Shown: one piece after another, positions 15,256 to 22,389 of the stretch
Layout: every line of letters starts with the position of its first letter
Position numbering within the stretch: the stretch's first letter is position 1
Assembly (NCBI GenBank): GCA_026705445.1
Contig: JAPPAR010000029.1
Coordinates: 1 to 38,437, forward strand
DNA: 38,437 nucleotides
Direction of reading: 5' to 3'
Origin: Candidatus Dadabacteria bacterium
Lineage (GTDB): Bacteria; Desulfobacterota_D; UBA1144; Nemesobacterales; Nemesobacteraceae
The notes under the pieces: generated by a model
The model's database searches: none
The model's input: the letters and a program-made list of their open reading frames with translations, nothing else
What the model was told of the DNA's origin: nothing
Position numbers and translations under genes: made by a program

Positions 15256-15579
15256 CTATGCGGTGAAAGACTGTCCGCAGCCGCAGGAGCCGGTCGCATT
15301 AGGGTTTTCGATCGCGAAGCCCTTTCCCTCAAGACCATCCTTGAAATCAAGAACCGATCCGTCGAGATAGGTGTAGCTGATCTCGTCGATAGCGACCTTT
15401 ATGCCGTCGGACTCGATCAGGTTGTCTCCTTCATCGGTTTCATCGTCAAATCCCATCTCGTAGGAAAACCCGGAACAGCCCCCGGGCACTATCCTTACCC
15501 TGAGAAACGCATTTTCTATGTCGTCTTCGGCAAGCAGCCTTTTTATTTCATCTACGGCTTTGGGAGTTACGGAAAACAT
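15256..15579 (-). CDS. IscA/ErpA-type iron-sulfur cluster assembly/insertion protein
   Basis: This 107-aa A-type carrier protein delivers Fe-S clusters to apoenzymes. It has the three conserved cysteines of the family: one in VPGGCSGFSYEM (C35) and the C-terminal CGCG pair (C99, C101), with the family segments ISYTYLDGSVLDF and FAIENPNATGSCGCG. The start is firm, with AGGAGGAG just upstream of the ATG. It lies alone, divergent from the M24 peptidase gene. Several products in this window need clusters (NuoI, NuoE, LipA), but no operon link exists. The exact paralogue (IscA, ErpA or SufA) cannot be decided from sequence. Confidence 0.93.
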   Translation of the reverse strand: MFSVTPKAVDEIKRLLAEDDIENAFLRVRIVPGGCSGFSYEMGFDDETDEGDNLIESDGIKVAIDEISYTYLDGSVLDFKDGLEGKGFAIENPNATGSCGCGQSFTA

Positions 15580-15681
15580 ATTTGCTCCTCCTGGCGGTGT
15601 AAATTTATTTTACCACTCCACCTAACAAAATACATCTGCCGGGGGCGGTTGTCAAAGCGTAAGCGGGTAAGCGTCCCCGGT

Positions 15682-15711
15682 TTGCCCGGCTACCCAGGTT
15701 TACTGTATAGT
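15682..15711 (+). promoter_or_regulatory. Promoter of the M24 peptidase gene, consistent with a leaderless mRNA
   Basis: TTGCCC (15682-15687), an 18-bp spacer and TATAGT (15706-15711). The -10 ends 7 nt before the GTG start, so the transcript would begin at the start codon. There is no Shine-Dalgarno sequence. Confidence 0.5.
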
Positions 15712-15718
15712 TTTCGGC

Positions 15719-16849
15719 GTGAGCAAAACGGCCTACCTTATAATCGATTCGAGCGAGCGCAATTCTGATCTTTACCACAGAACCGGTTTTTTCGTTCCGG
15801 ACCCTGTTATTTTTTTCGAGCACGACGGGGAAGGGACGCTGGTTCTCAGCGATCTTGAACTTGAGCGGGGGAAAAAAGAGGCAAGAGTAGAGCGGGTCGT
15901 CTCACTCGGGGAGTGGGTTGCCAGGATTCGCGGCGGGAAGAGAAAAAGGCCCGGTATTGCCGAGGTGGCCGCGGCAATTCTCAAGGAAAGAGGAATAAGG
16001 AGCCTGGTTGTCCAGAGGTACTTTCCGGTTTCCTATGCCGACGCGCTTCGGGGAGCCGGTTTTTTCGTCCGCACCGCGAAGAAAGATTTCCTTTTTCCCG
16101 AGCGTCTCAGGAAATCCCCGGCGGAAGTCTCACTAATAAAGAAGGCACTTTACGCTACGGCATGGGCCATGAGGATTGCCATTTCAATTATATCGGATTC
16201 AGTGGTCAAGGGCTCCGTGCTTTACCGCGACGGCAAGCCCCTTACTTCCGAGATAGTGCGCTCCGCCATAAGCTCCTATCTTGCCGAACGGGGGTATCTG
16301 GCTTCGAACACCATAGTGGCCGGAGGGGTTCAGGGTTCCATGCCCCACGAGAAGGGCTCAGGCCCTCTTAAGGCCGGATGGCCGGTGGTGATCGACATTT
16401 TCCCGAGGTCCCAGGAGGACGGCTATTTCGGCGACATGACGAGGACGGTTGTTAAGGGCGAGCCCTCGGCTGAACTTCTGAGAATGTACGATACCGTTTT
16501 GCGCGGTCAGAAAATCGCGCTTTCCATGATAAAAGACGGCGTGAGATCAAAGGACGTGCACGGCGCGGTAATAGATTTCTTCACGGAACGGGGGTTTCCT
16601 ACCACGGCTTCGGGTTCCGGAAGCCCCGAAGGGTTCATACATTCAACGGGCCACGGCCTGGGGCTTGACATCCATGAGCCGCCGAGAATCGGTCCCGGAA
16701 ACGAGATCCTTAAGGAGGGAAATGTTGTTACTGTAGAACCCGGTCTTTACTACGAGCGTCTCGGGGGAGTCAGGATAGAGGACGTGGTTCTGGTCACGCG
16801 GGACGGAAACCAGAACCTGACCCGGTGTTCGAAGAAATTTCGGGTCTAG
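15719..16849 (+). CDS. M24-family metallopeptidase (Xaa-Pro aminopeptidase type)
   Basis: The C-terminal pita-bread domain carries the dinuclear-metal ligands: VVIDIFPRSQEDGYFGDMTRT (two Asp), HSTGHGLGLDIHEPP (His) and VTVEPGLYYERLGGVRIEDVVLV (two Glu). About 140 N-terminal residues form a creatinase-like N domain. The 376-aa length is normal for aminopeptidase P/prolidase-like proteins. In the first ligand motif, IFPRSQ replaces the more usual DxGA-type surroundings, a substitution seen in some subfamilies. It begins with GTG right behind a promoter. mazG follows 15 bp downstream with its own AGGAG, so the pair is probably an operon. The peptide substrate is not predictable. Confidence 0.88.
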   Translation: MSKTAYLIIDSSERNSDLYHRTGFFVPDPVIFFEHDGEGTLVLSDLELERGKKEARVERVVSLGEWVARIRGGKRKRPGIAEVAAAILKERGIRSLVVQRYFPVSYADALRGAGFFVRTAKKDFLFPERLRKSPAEVSLIKKALYATAWAMRIAISIISDSVVKGSVLYRDGKPLTSEIVRSAISSYLAERGYLASNTIVAGGVQGSMPHEKGSGPLKAGWPVVIDIFPRSQEDGYFGDMTRTVVKGEPSAELLRMYDTVLRGQKIALSMIKDGVRSKDVHGAVIDFFTERGFPTTASGSGSPEGFIHSTGHGLGLDIHEPPRIGPGNEILKEGNVVTVEPGLYYERLGGVRIEDVVLVTRDGNQNLTRCSKKFRV

Positions 16850-16864
16850 GGTGCCCCAGGAGTT

Positions 16865-17635
16865 ATGAAAGAGGAAAAAACTTTTGACGATATAGTTTCG
16901 CTTGCGAGGCGTCTGCGCGCTCCGGGAGGCTGTCCATGGGACAGGGAGCAGACGCTTGAGTCGCTTCGGGCGTACGTTCTCGAGGAGGCCTACGAGGTAA
17001 TACAGGCAATAGAGCTTGGGGACACGGACGGACTCGTAGAGGAGCTTGGAGATTTTCTTTTCCAGGTTGTCTTCATTTCCCAGATAGCAAGCGAAGAAGG
17101 GAAATTCGGCATAGGCGATGTTACCCAGAGACTCCACGACAAACTCATAAGAAGGCACCCTCACGTGTTCGGTGAGAAAAAAGCCAAGGATGCGGACGAA
17201 GCCTTAAGGACTTGGAACGCCGAGAAGCTCAAGGAGAAAAAAGGGAAAGCCGATCTGGAGGAAATACCGAGAGCCATGCCTTCATTGATGAGGGCGCAGA
17301 GGGTCGGCGAGAAGGCGGCTCGCGCCGGGTTTGACTGGAGCGATGTTTCTTCGGTTTTTGCCAAGGTAAAGGAGGAACTGGTTGAGCTTGAGCGGGAAAT
17401 GGAGGCCGGGGAGAAAAACAGGTCCCGGGAGGAGTGGGGAGATCTTGTTTTTTCCGTCGTGAATCTGGCAAGACATCTTGACATTGACGCCGAGACTACG
17501 TCTCATGGGGCCGTCGAGAAGTTCATAGAGAGATTCTCCCGGTTCGAAGAGAAAGCGCGGACCGGGGAAAAAGAGATAAGCACTCTTTCCATGGAGCAGA
17601 TGGACGAGATCTGGGAAGAAATAAAAAAGACGTAG
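16865..17635 (+). CDS. mazG: Nucleoside triphosphate pyrophosphohydrolase MazG
   Basis: MazG hydrolyses (d)NTPs to NMP and pyrophosphate, a housecleaning and stress-related role. Two MazG domains are visible. The first contains LRAPGGCPWDREQTLESLR and LEEAYEVIQAIE...LVEELGDFLFQVVF (EExxE-x-ED metal motif). The second contains VKEELVELEREM and WGDLVFSVVNLARHL, ending with MEQMDEIWEEIKK. The 256-aa length equals the family norm. AGGAG lies 3 nt before the ATG, and it is coupled to the upstream M24 peptidase gene. Confidence 0.95.
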   Translation: MKEEKTFDDIVSLARRLRAPGGCPWDREQTLESLRAYVLEEAYEVIQAIELGDTDGLVEELGDFLFQVVFISQIASEEGKFGIGDVTQRLHDKLIRRHPHVFGEKKAKDADEALRTWNAEKLKEKKGKADLEEIPRAMPSLMRAQRVGEKAARAGFDWSDVSSVFAKVKEELVELEREMEAGEKNRSREEWGDLVFSVVNLARHLDIDAETTSHGAVEKFIERFSRFEEKARTGEKEISTLSMEQMDEIWEEIKKT

Positions 17636-17707
17636 TTTCCCCCTCGCTTCAGGGGTATTCTTCGGCCATGAACATTTCTTGAATTCATAGATACAAGGAG
17701 AAAATAT

Positions 17708-18613
17708 ATGAGACATTTTGCGGGCAACGGGTGTCTTTGGCTTGTGGCGGTTCTTGTGGCGGCCGCCTTGTCGGTGACGGATGCAGCGGCGGAAGGTTTT
17801 TATGTAGGGCTTGAAGCGGGTTTTTCAAAGTCGGGAGACATGGATGTTTCCCAGTCCTTGATTGATCACCCGACCCAATGCGATTCGTTTCTTTACCCTT
17901 CCGGTGCGACTCCACCGATGGACGCGGAGTGCACCACCGAAAAGACAACTATCATTGCAAACGTGTTTGCTCCCGGCGCTGGCTTCGCGGGGGGCGCGAC
18001 CCTTGGTTACGCATTCGGTAACGGGCTGCGTTTTGAGGCGGAGTATCTAAACCGTCGCCAAGGCTCGCAGACAAGACTCGCACGCCTCAGTTCCGGCGGC
18101 GAAACGTTCGATCAGAAGGAGAGCGAATGGGACGAAAACGATCCTCCTTCAGAACGCGTGTATGACCTCAGCGCTCATCATTTCTTCCTGAACGCCTACT
18201 ACGACCTACGCAACGACTCGCCCTTTACGCCTTATATCGGGGGCGGTATAGGTGTGGGTTCGACGGAAATGCGTTACTCCGCCAGATTTCTGCGCAGAAG
18301 CGATCTGGGCGCGGAACCGTGGCAGATTGCCGCGGCGGGCACGGTCAGCGACATAGATACAAAGCTGGGAAAAACCAGGTTCGGCTTTCAGGTTGTGGGC
18401 GGAGTCGACTACGCGCTCAGCGACGATATTTCAGTCGGCGCTAAGGCCCGCTGGACGCGCCTTAGCGATTTTGACCGCGACGACCTGTCTTGGAAGCGGG
18501 TCAGAGGCCACGAACCCATACGCGCCGACGGCGTTACGCCGCTTACGACCGATTTCGAAGTGGGTGACACAGACAGCTGGACCTTCACGGTCGGGCTCAA
18601 GTATTATCTCTGA
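17708..18613 (+). CDS. Outer-membrane beta-barrel protein (P44/OmpA-like porin fold)
   Basis: A signal peptide is clear (basic start, hydrophobic LWLVAVLVAAALSVTDA, cleavage near AAAEG). The mature chain begins GFYVGLEAGFSKSG and shows alternating amphipathic strands with GFAGGATLGYAFGNGLRFEAEYLNR, HHFFLNAYYDL, FTPYIGGGIGVG, GFQVVGGVDYALSDDISVGAKARW and the C-terminal beta-signal SWTFTVGLKYYL. This suits an 8-stranded surface-antigen barrel of the OMP_b-brl/Surface_Ag_2 type. The first large loop contains two cysteines (TQCDSF and DAECTT) that could form a disulfide on the cell surface. AAGGAG precedes the ATG. Function is unknown; adhesion or a structural role is possible. Confidence 0.85.
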   Translation: MRHFAGNGCLWLVAVLVAAALSVTDAAAEGFYVGLEAGFSKSGDMDVSQSLIDHPTQCDSFLYPSGATPPMDAECTTEKTTIIANVFAPGAGFAGGATLGYAFGNGLRFEAEYLNRRQGSQTRLARLSSGGETFDQKESEWDENDPPSERVYDLSAHHFFLNAYYDLRNDSPFTPYIGGGIGVGSTEMRYSARFLRRSDLGAEPWQIAAAGTVSDIDTKLGKTRFGFQVVGGVDYALSDDISVGAKARWTRLSDFDRDDLSWKRVRGHEPIRADGVTPLTTDFEVGDTDSWTFTVGLKYYL

Positions 18614-18619
18614 GGCGCT

Positions 18620-19831
18620 TTATTCCTGTCTGGCGACAAGCGTTCCCAATAGCTTCCAGCCTTCTTTTACATAGACTCCGCTTGCCGCGGCGCAGTCCTC
18701 GGTATAAACAAGAGAGTCATGCTTTATCGAGCGGTTCGCGGAATCAAGTATGGCAAATGGGACGGGTTCGTTCGAGTGGGTCCTGAGATCTATGGGGGTG
18801 GGGTGGTCCGAAAGTACAAGCACCCTGTATTCACCGAACTGCTCCATCCCCGCGAGTGCAGGCCCTACTACCTTTTGGTCAAAATCCTCGATCGCCTGTA
18901 TCTTGAGGCTCGCGTCTCCGACATGACCCGTTTCATCCGTTGCCTCTATGTGGATCATTGCGAGGTCCACGCGTTGCAACGACTCGATAGCGCCGCTCAC
19001 CTTTCCCGCGTAGTTGGTGTCAAGGTACCCGGTCGCTCCCGGAACCTCGATTACTTCCATCGCGGCGAATATTCCTATCCCCTTTACGAGGTCGACCGCC
19101 GATACAACTGACCCGGTGATTCCGTAAAGCTCCTGAAGGGACGGCATGTCGGGTCTTGTCCCCTCGCCCCAGAGCCATATGGAGTCCGCGGTGTTTTTCC
19201 CATCGGCTCTTCTTTTCTTGTTCACGGGATGGTCTTTAAGTATCCTGCGGGATCTCTCCATGAGGCCGAGGAGTTTTTCCGCCCCGTCTCCCGAAGGAAG
19301 CCAGGGAGCGATTTCCTTTCCGGAAATGTCATGAGGCGGCGTCGTTTGGATGTTGCTGTTTCCTCCGCGCCAGAGCAGAAGATGCCTGTAGCTTACCCCT
19401 TGGTTCAGGGAAAACTCCTCCCCGTCGAACTCTTTTTTCAGATCTTCGATGATCCCGGCCGCGTCATCGTCCGTTATGTGCCCGGCGCTGTAGTCCTCCA
19501 TGACCGTCCGGCCGTCTCTCTCGGCGAGAGATACAAGATTGCATCGCACCGTGACGTCCGTTTCCCCGAGCGAAATCCCAATGCTCGCGGCTTCAAGGGG
19601 GGATCTTCCCGTGTAGTATTTCGTGGGATCGTAGCCCAGCACCGCCAGGTTTCCCACGTCGCTTCCCGGAGGGAGAGGATCCGGAATGGTTTTTGCGGTC
19701 CCGAAAATCTCGGCCCGCTTGGCGATCGCGTCAAGGTTTGGGGTCTCGGCGACTTCAAGCGGAGTCCTGCCCTCAAGCTCGGGGAGCTTGTGGTCAGGCA
19801 TGCCGTCGCCTTGGAGTACAAGATATTTCAC
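18620..19831 (-). CDS. apgM: Archaeal-type cofactor-independent phosphoglycerate mutase (ApgM)
   Basis: This alkaline-phosphatase-superfamily enzyme interconverts 3- and 2-phosphoglycerate in glycolysis. Typical ApgM motifs are QGDGMPD near the start (metal Asp), GRTPLEVAETPNLDAIAKR, PGSDVGNLAVLGYDP (catalytic Ser in GSDVGN), YYTGRSPLEA, and the late metal-site DETGHVGD and LSDHPTPIDLRTHSNEPVPF. The 403-aa length is right for the archaeal type; the bacterial GpmI is about 510 aa. It starts with GTG at 19831, 9 nt after a TATAAT, again without a Shine-Dalgarno sequence. It converges on the barrel gene with only a 6-bp gap. Confidence 0.94.
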   Translation of the reverse strand: MKYLVLQGDGMPDHKLPELEGRTPLEVAETPNLDAIAKRAEIFGTAKTIPDPLPPGSDVGNLAVLGYDPTKYYTGRSPLEAASIGISLGETDVTVRCNLVSLAERDGRTVMEDYSAGHITDDDAAGIIEDLKKEFDGEEFSLNQGVSYRHLLLWRGGNSNIQTTPPHDISGKEIAPWLPSGDGAEKLLGLMERSRRILKDHPVNKKRRADGKNTADSIWLWGEGTRPDMPSLQELYGITGSVVSAVDLVKGIGIFAAMEVIEVPGATGYLDTNYAGKVSGAIESLQRVDLAMIHIEATDETGHVGDASLKIQAIEDFDQKVVGPALAGMEQFGEYRVLVLSDHPTPIDLRTHSNEPVPFAILDSANRSIKHDSLVYTEDCAAASGVYVKEGWKLLGTLVARQE

Positions 19832-19840
19832 AGAACGAAG

Positions 19841-19846
19841 ATTATA
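19841..19846 (-). promoter_or_regulatory. -10 element of apgM, near-leaderless
   Basis: A perfect TATAAT on the minus strand (ATTATA on plus) ends 9 nt before the GTG start of apgM. The best -35 (TTGATT) sits at a short 14-bp spacing. Confidence 0.45.
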
Positions 19847-19869
19847 CGCAAATTCAGGGGAATCAAGGC

Positions 19870-20244
19870 TCAGGATACGTCGACCGCGTGTTTTTTAAGA
19901 TCGGAGAGATCAATGATCCTGAGTACCGATTCGTGGGTCGACTGCAGGAAAACCGGGGGAGCCACGCCGCCCTCAAGCGCCTCTTTCCAGCGAAGCGCGC
20001 AAAGACACCACCTGTCTCCGGGTTTTAGCCCCTCAAAACCGAACTCGGGGCGGGGGGTTGTGAGGTCGTTTCCCCTGGACTTCGAAAATTCGAGAAATTC
20101 CTCCGTCATCTCCGCGCAGACCAGGTGAAGCCCCACATCCTCGACCGCCGCCCTGCAGCAGCCGTCCCTGAAAAATCCGGTCATCGGATCGGTGCCGCAC
20201 TCTCTCAGATCCTCGCCGAATATGTTTTTCTCTTCCGTTTTCAT
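19870..20244 (-). CDS. DUF2237 family protein
   Basis: The 124-aa protein matches the DUF2237 family, which is highly conserved and of unknown function. Diagnostic segments are NIFGEDLRECGTDPMTGFFRDGCC, VCAEMTEEFLEFSKSRGNDLTTPRPEFGF and GLKPGDRWCLCALRWKEA, with GVAPPVFLQSTHE near the end. Conserved cysteines occur at CGTDP, DGCC, VCAEM and WCLC, which could bind metal or form disulfides. No signal peptide is present. Its start is divergent from aroA across an 85-bp AT-rich region. It ends 39 bp before the apgM start codon, in the same direction. Confidence 0.9.
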   Translation of the reverse strand: MKTEEKNIFGEDLRECGTDPMTGFFRDGCCRAAVEDVGLHLVCAEMTEEFLEFSKSRGNDLTTPRPEFGFEGLKPGDRWCLCALRWKEALEGGVAPPVFLQSTHESVLRIIDLSDLKKHAVDVS

Positions 20245-20310
20245 CCCGTGTATTCGGTAAAAGACTGCACCTTATAGTAAATATTATATATTGTTTTACC
20301 GAGTTGGGTA

Positions 20311-20316
20311 TATAAT
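20311..20316 (+). promoter_or_regulatory. -10 element for the aroA operon
   Basis: A perfect TATAAT ends 13 nt before the aroA ATG, with TTGTTT at 20291-20296 as a poorly spaced (14 bp) -35. It implies a very short leader. Confidence 0.4.
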
Positions 20317-20329
20317 TCTCAGTCAGAAG

Positions 20330-21619
20330 ATGTCCGATTTCATACTCAAGGAAAAAACCCGCACGCTTGCCGGAGAGATAACCCCTCCCGGAGATAAATC
20401 CATTTCCCACAGAGCGGTCATTCTGGGCTCGCTTGGGCGGGGAAAGACCAAGGCGAGCGGGTTTCTCGCTTCCCAAGACACCCTTGCTACGGCGAACGCT
20501 TTTAGAAGCATGGGGATCGAGGTGGAAGTAGGTGCGGGAGGAGTGGAAATTGCGGGAAGGGGCCTTTTCGGCCTCAAGGAGCCCCGAAAGACTATAGACG
20601 CTGAGAATTCGGGAACCACCGCCAGGCTCCTCACGGGAGTTCTAAGCGCCCAGAGTTTCCCCTCAACCATTACCGGGGATGATTCCCTGCGTCGCCGTCC
20701 CATGTCCAGAGTGACTGTCCCGCTTCGCAGCATGGGGGCCAGAATATCGGGGGAGGGAGAGGTTCTTCCTCTTCACATAACAGGCTCGGAACTTCAGGGA
20801 ATAGATTACCGATCTCCCGTGGCGAGCGCGCAGGTAAAATCCACGATTCTGCTCGCGGGACTCTATGCCGCGGGAAGGACCAGCGTGACGGAACTCGAAA
20901 GAACCCGGGACCACACCGAAAGGATGCTGCGCTACTTCGGAGTTCCGGTGCAGGTAAGCGGAACACGTGTCTCGGTAAGCCAGGGAATGGAGTTTTCGGG
21001 AACCGAGCTTGAAATCCCCTCGGACATCTCATCGGCGGCTTTTTTTATCGTCGCCGCGCTTGTAAACCCGGGATCGGAAATCATGGTAAAAAATGTCGGA
21101 CTTAACCCGCTTAGAACCGGGGTGCTTGATATCCTGTGGGAAATGGGGGCCGACATCTCGGTTGAGAACCGCCGCCAGTGCTGCGGGGAACCGGTAGGGG
21201 ATATAATTGCCCGCCACGGCGCGCTTCGCGCCGTGCGCATAGAGGGAGAGTCGGTGTCGCGGGCCATAGACGAGCTTCCCGTTATTTCCGTGGCCGCGTG
21301 TTTTGCCGAGGGCGAAACGGTCATAAGCGGCGCGGGGGAGCTTCGGGTGAAGGAAACCGACAGGATAAGCGCCATGACGGGTGAACTTTCGAAACTTGGC
21401 GCGGACATAAGCGAAACACCGGACGGCATGATTATAAACGGCACGGGTGAGCTTCGCGGAGCCCGGTGCGAGAGCCGCGGAGACCACCGAGTCGCCATGT
21501 CTCTTGTCGTCGCTGCCACGCGGGCCCGAGGGGAGACGGTGATCGGGGATGCCGGATGCGTTTCCATTTCATTTCCTGAATTCTTCCCGCTTTTCGAGAC
21601 TCTCATAGATTCCAAATGA
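20330..21619 (+). CDS. aroA: 3-phosphoshikimate 1-carboxyvinyltransferase (EPSP synthase) AroA
   Basis: AroA transfers the enolpyruvyl group of PEP to shikimate-3-phosphate in aromatic amino acid synthesis. The motifs LAGEITPPGDKSISHRAVILG, DAENSGTTARLLTGVL (EPSPS signature), SAQVKSTILLAGLYAAG (active-site SAQ.K), RVKETDRI and GDHRVAMSL are all present. Phe or Gly positions that determine glyphosate class were not resolved. The 429-aa product starts at the ATG 20330 (MSDFILKEK); the frame opens 13 codons earlier, but the -10 element lies inside that extension. It overlaps cmk by ATGA and leads the aroA-cmk-rpsA-sppA-lapA cluster. Confidence 0.96.
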   Translation: MSDFILKEKTRTLAGEITPPGDKSISHRAVILGSLGRGKTKASGFLASQDTLATANAFRSMGIEVEVGAGGVEIAGRGLFGLKEPRKTIDAENSGTTARLLTGVLSAQSFPSTITGDDSLRRRPMSRVTVPLRSMGARISGEGEVLPLHITGSELQGIDYRSPVASAQVKSTILLAGLYAAGRTSVTELERTRDHTERMLRYFGVPVQVSGTRVSVSQGMEFSGTELEIPSDISSAAFFIVAALVNPGSEIMVKNVGLNPLRTGVLDILWEMGADISVENRRQCCGEPVGDIIARHGALRAVRIEGESVSRAIDELPVISVAACFAEGETVISGAGELRVKETDRISAMTGELSKLGADISETPDGMIINGTGELRGARCESRGDHRVAMSLVVAATRARGETVIGDAGCVSISFPEFFPLFETLIDSK

Positions 21620-22290
21620 AACAAGACAGCGACAATATCGTTACCATAGACGGACCTTCGGGAGTGGGGAAAAGCACCGTTGCTAAGCGAGTGGCCGACC
21701 TGCTCGGTTTTTCGTGTCTTGACACGGGCGCCATGTACAGGGCCGTGGCGCTTAAGGTAAGCGAGGCGGAGGTTGACCCCAACGACCCCGCTTCGCTCTC
21801 GCGGCTGCTTTCCGGAACTACGGTGGAGTTCTCTCCGGATGGCCATGTTTTTCTTGACGGGCGTGACGTCTCGAAACTTATAAGGACGGAGAGGATCTCT
21901 TCCCTTTCCTCCGAACTCGCGGAACTTGCCGAAGTAAGGGAATTTCTCATCGGCATTCAGAGAAAGATCGGGGAAGGGGAAAACATAGTTGCCGAGGGAA
22001 GGGATATGGGAACCTATGTTTTTCCCGGGGCAAAATATAAATTCTATCTCGACGCTACGGTTGCCGAGAGAGCGAAAAGGAGATTTCTTCAAAATAAGCA
22101 GGGAGATATTCCCCTCTCGGATGTTCAGGACGAGCTTCGCAGAAGGGACCGTCGCGACACGCTTCGCGCGGAGAACCCCCTTCGACCCGCCCAGGACGCC
22201 GTGGTGATAGATACGACCCGAATGAGCGCCGAAGACGTGATTGCGGCGATATTTCTTCGCACAAAAGATATCTCTCACCGCGGCGACTGA
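21616..22290 (+). CDS. cmk: Cytidylate kinase Cmk
   Basis: Cmk phosphorylates CMP and dCMP with ATP. The P-loop is IDGPSGVGKSTVAKRVA near the N-terminus, followed by LDTGAMYRAVAL (NMP-binding), the EGRDMGTYVFPGAKYKFYLDA motif and the lid region RRDRRDTLRAENPLRPAQDAVVIDTT. The 224-aa length is standard. Its ATG overlaps the aroA stop (ATGA), so the two are translationally coupled. rpsA follows after 99 bp, which is the order seen in many bacteria. Confidence 0.96.
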   Translation: MKQDSDNIVTIDGPSGVGKSTVAKRVADLLGFSCLDTGAMYRAVALKVSEAEVDPNDPASLSRLLSGTTVEFSPDGHVFLDGRDVSKLIRTERISSLSSELAELAEVREFLIGIQRKIGEGENIVAEGRDMGTYVFPGAKYKFYLDATVAERAKRRFLQNKQGDIPLSDVQDELRRRDRRDTLRAENPLRPAQDAVVIDTTRMSAEDVIAAIFLRTKDISHRGD

Positions 22291-22389
22291 AAACAATTTT
22301 TCTTCCCTAGCGCTCTTTTCATTTTAGACAGTTTTCATGTAACCTTGCCTTTATTAGTAAAAGACTGATGGCAAAGGCGGCTAAACAAA

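Noticed and set aside
20932-22296. 454-codon minus-strand ORF over aroA and cmk
   Set aside because: Spans two well-supported genes in antisense and has no recognisable motif.
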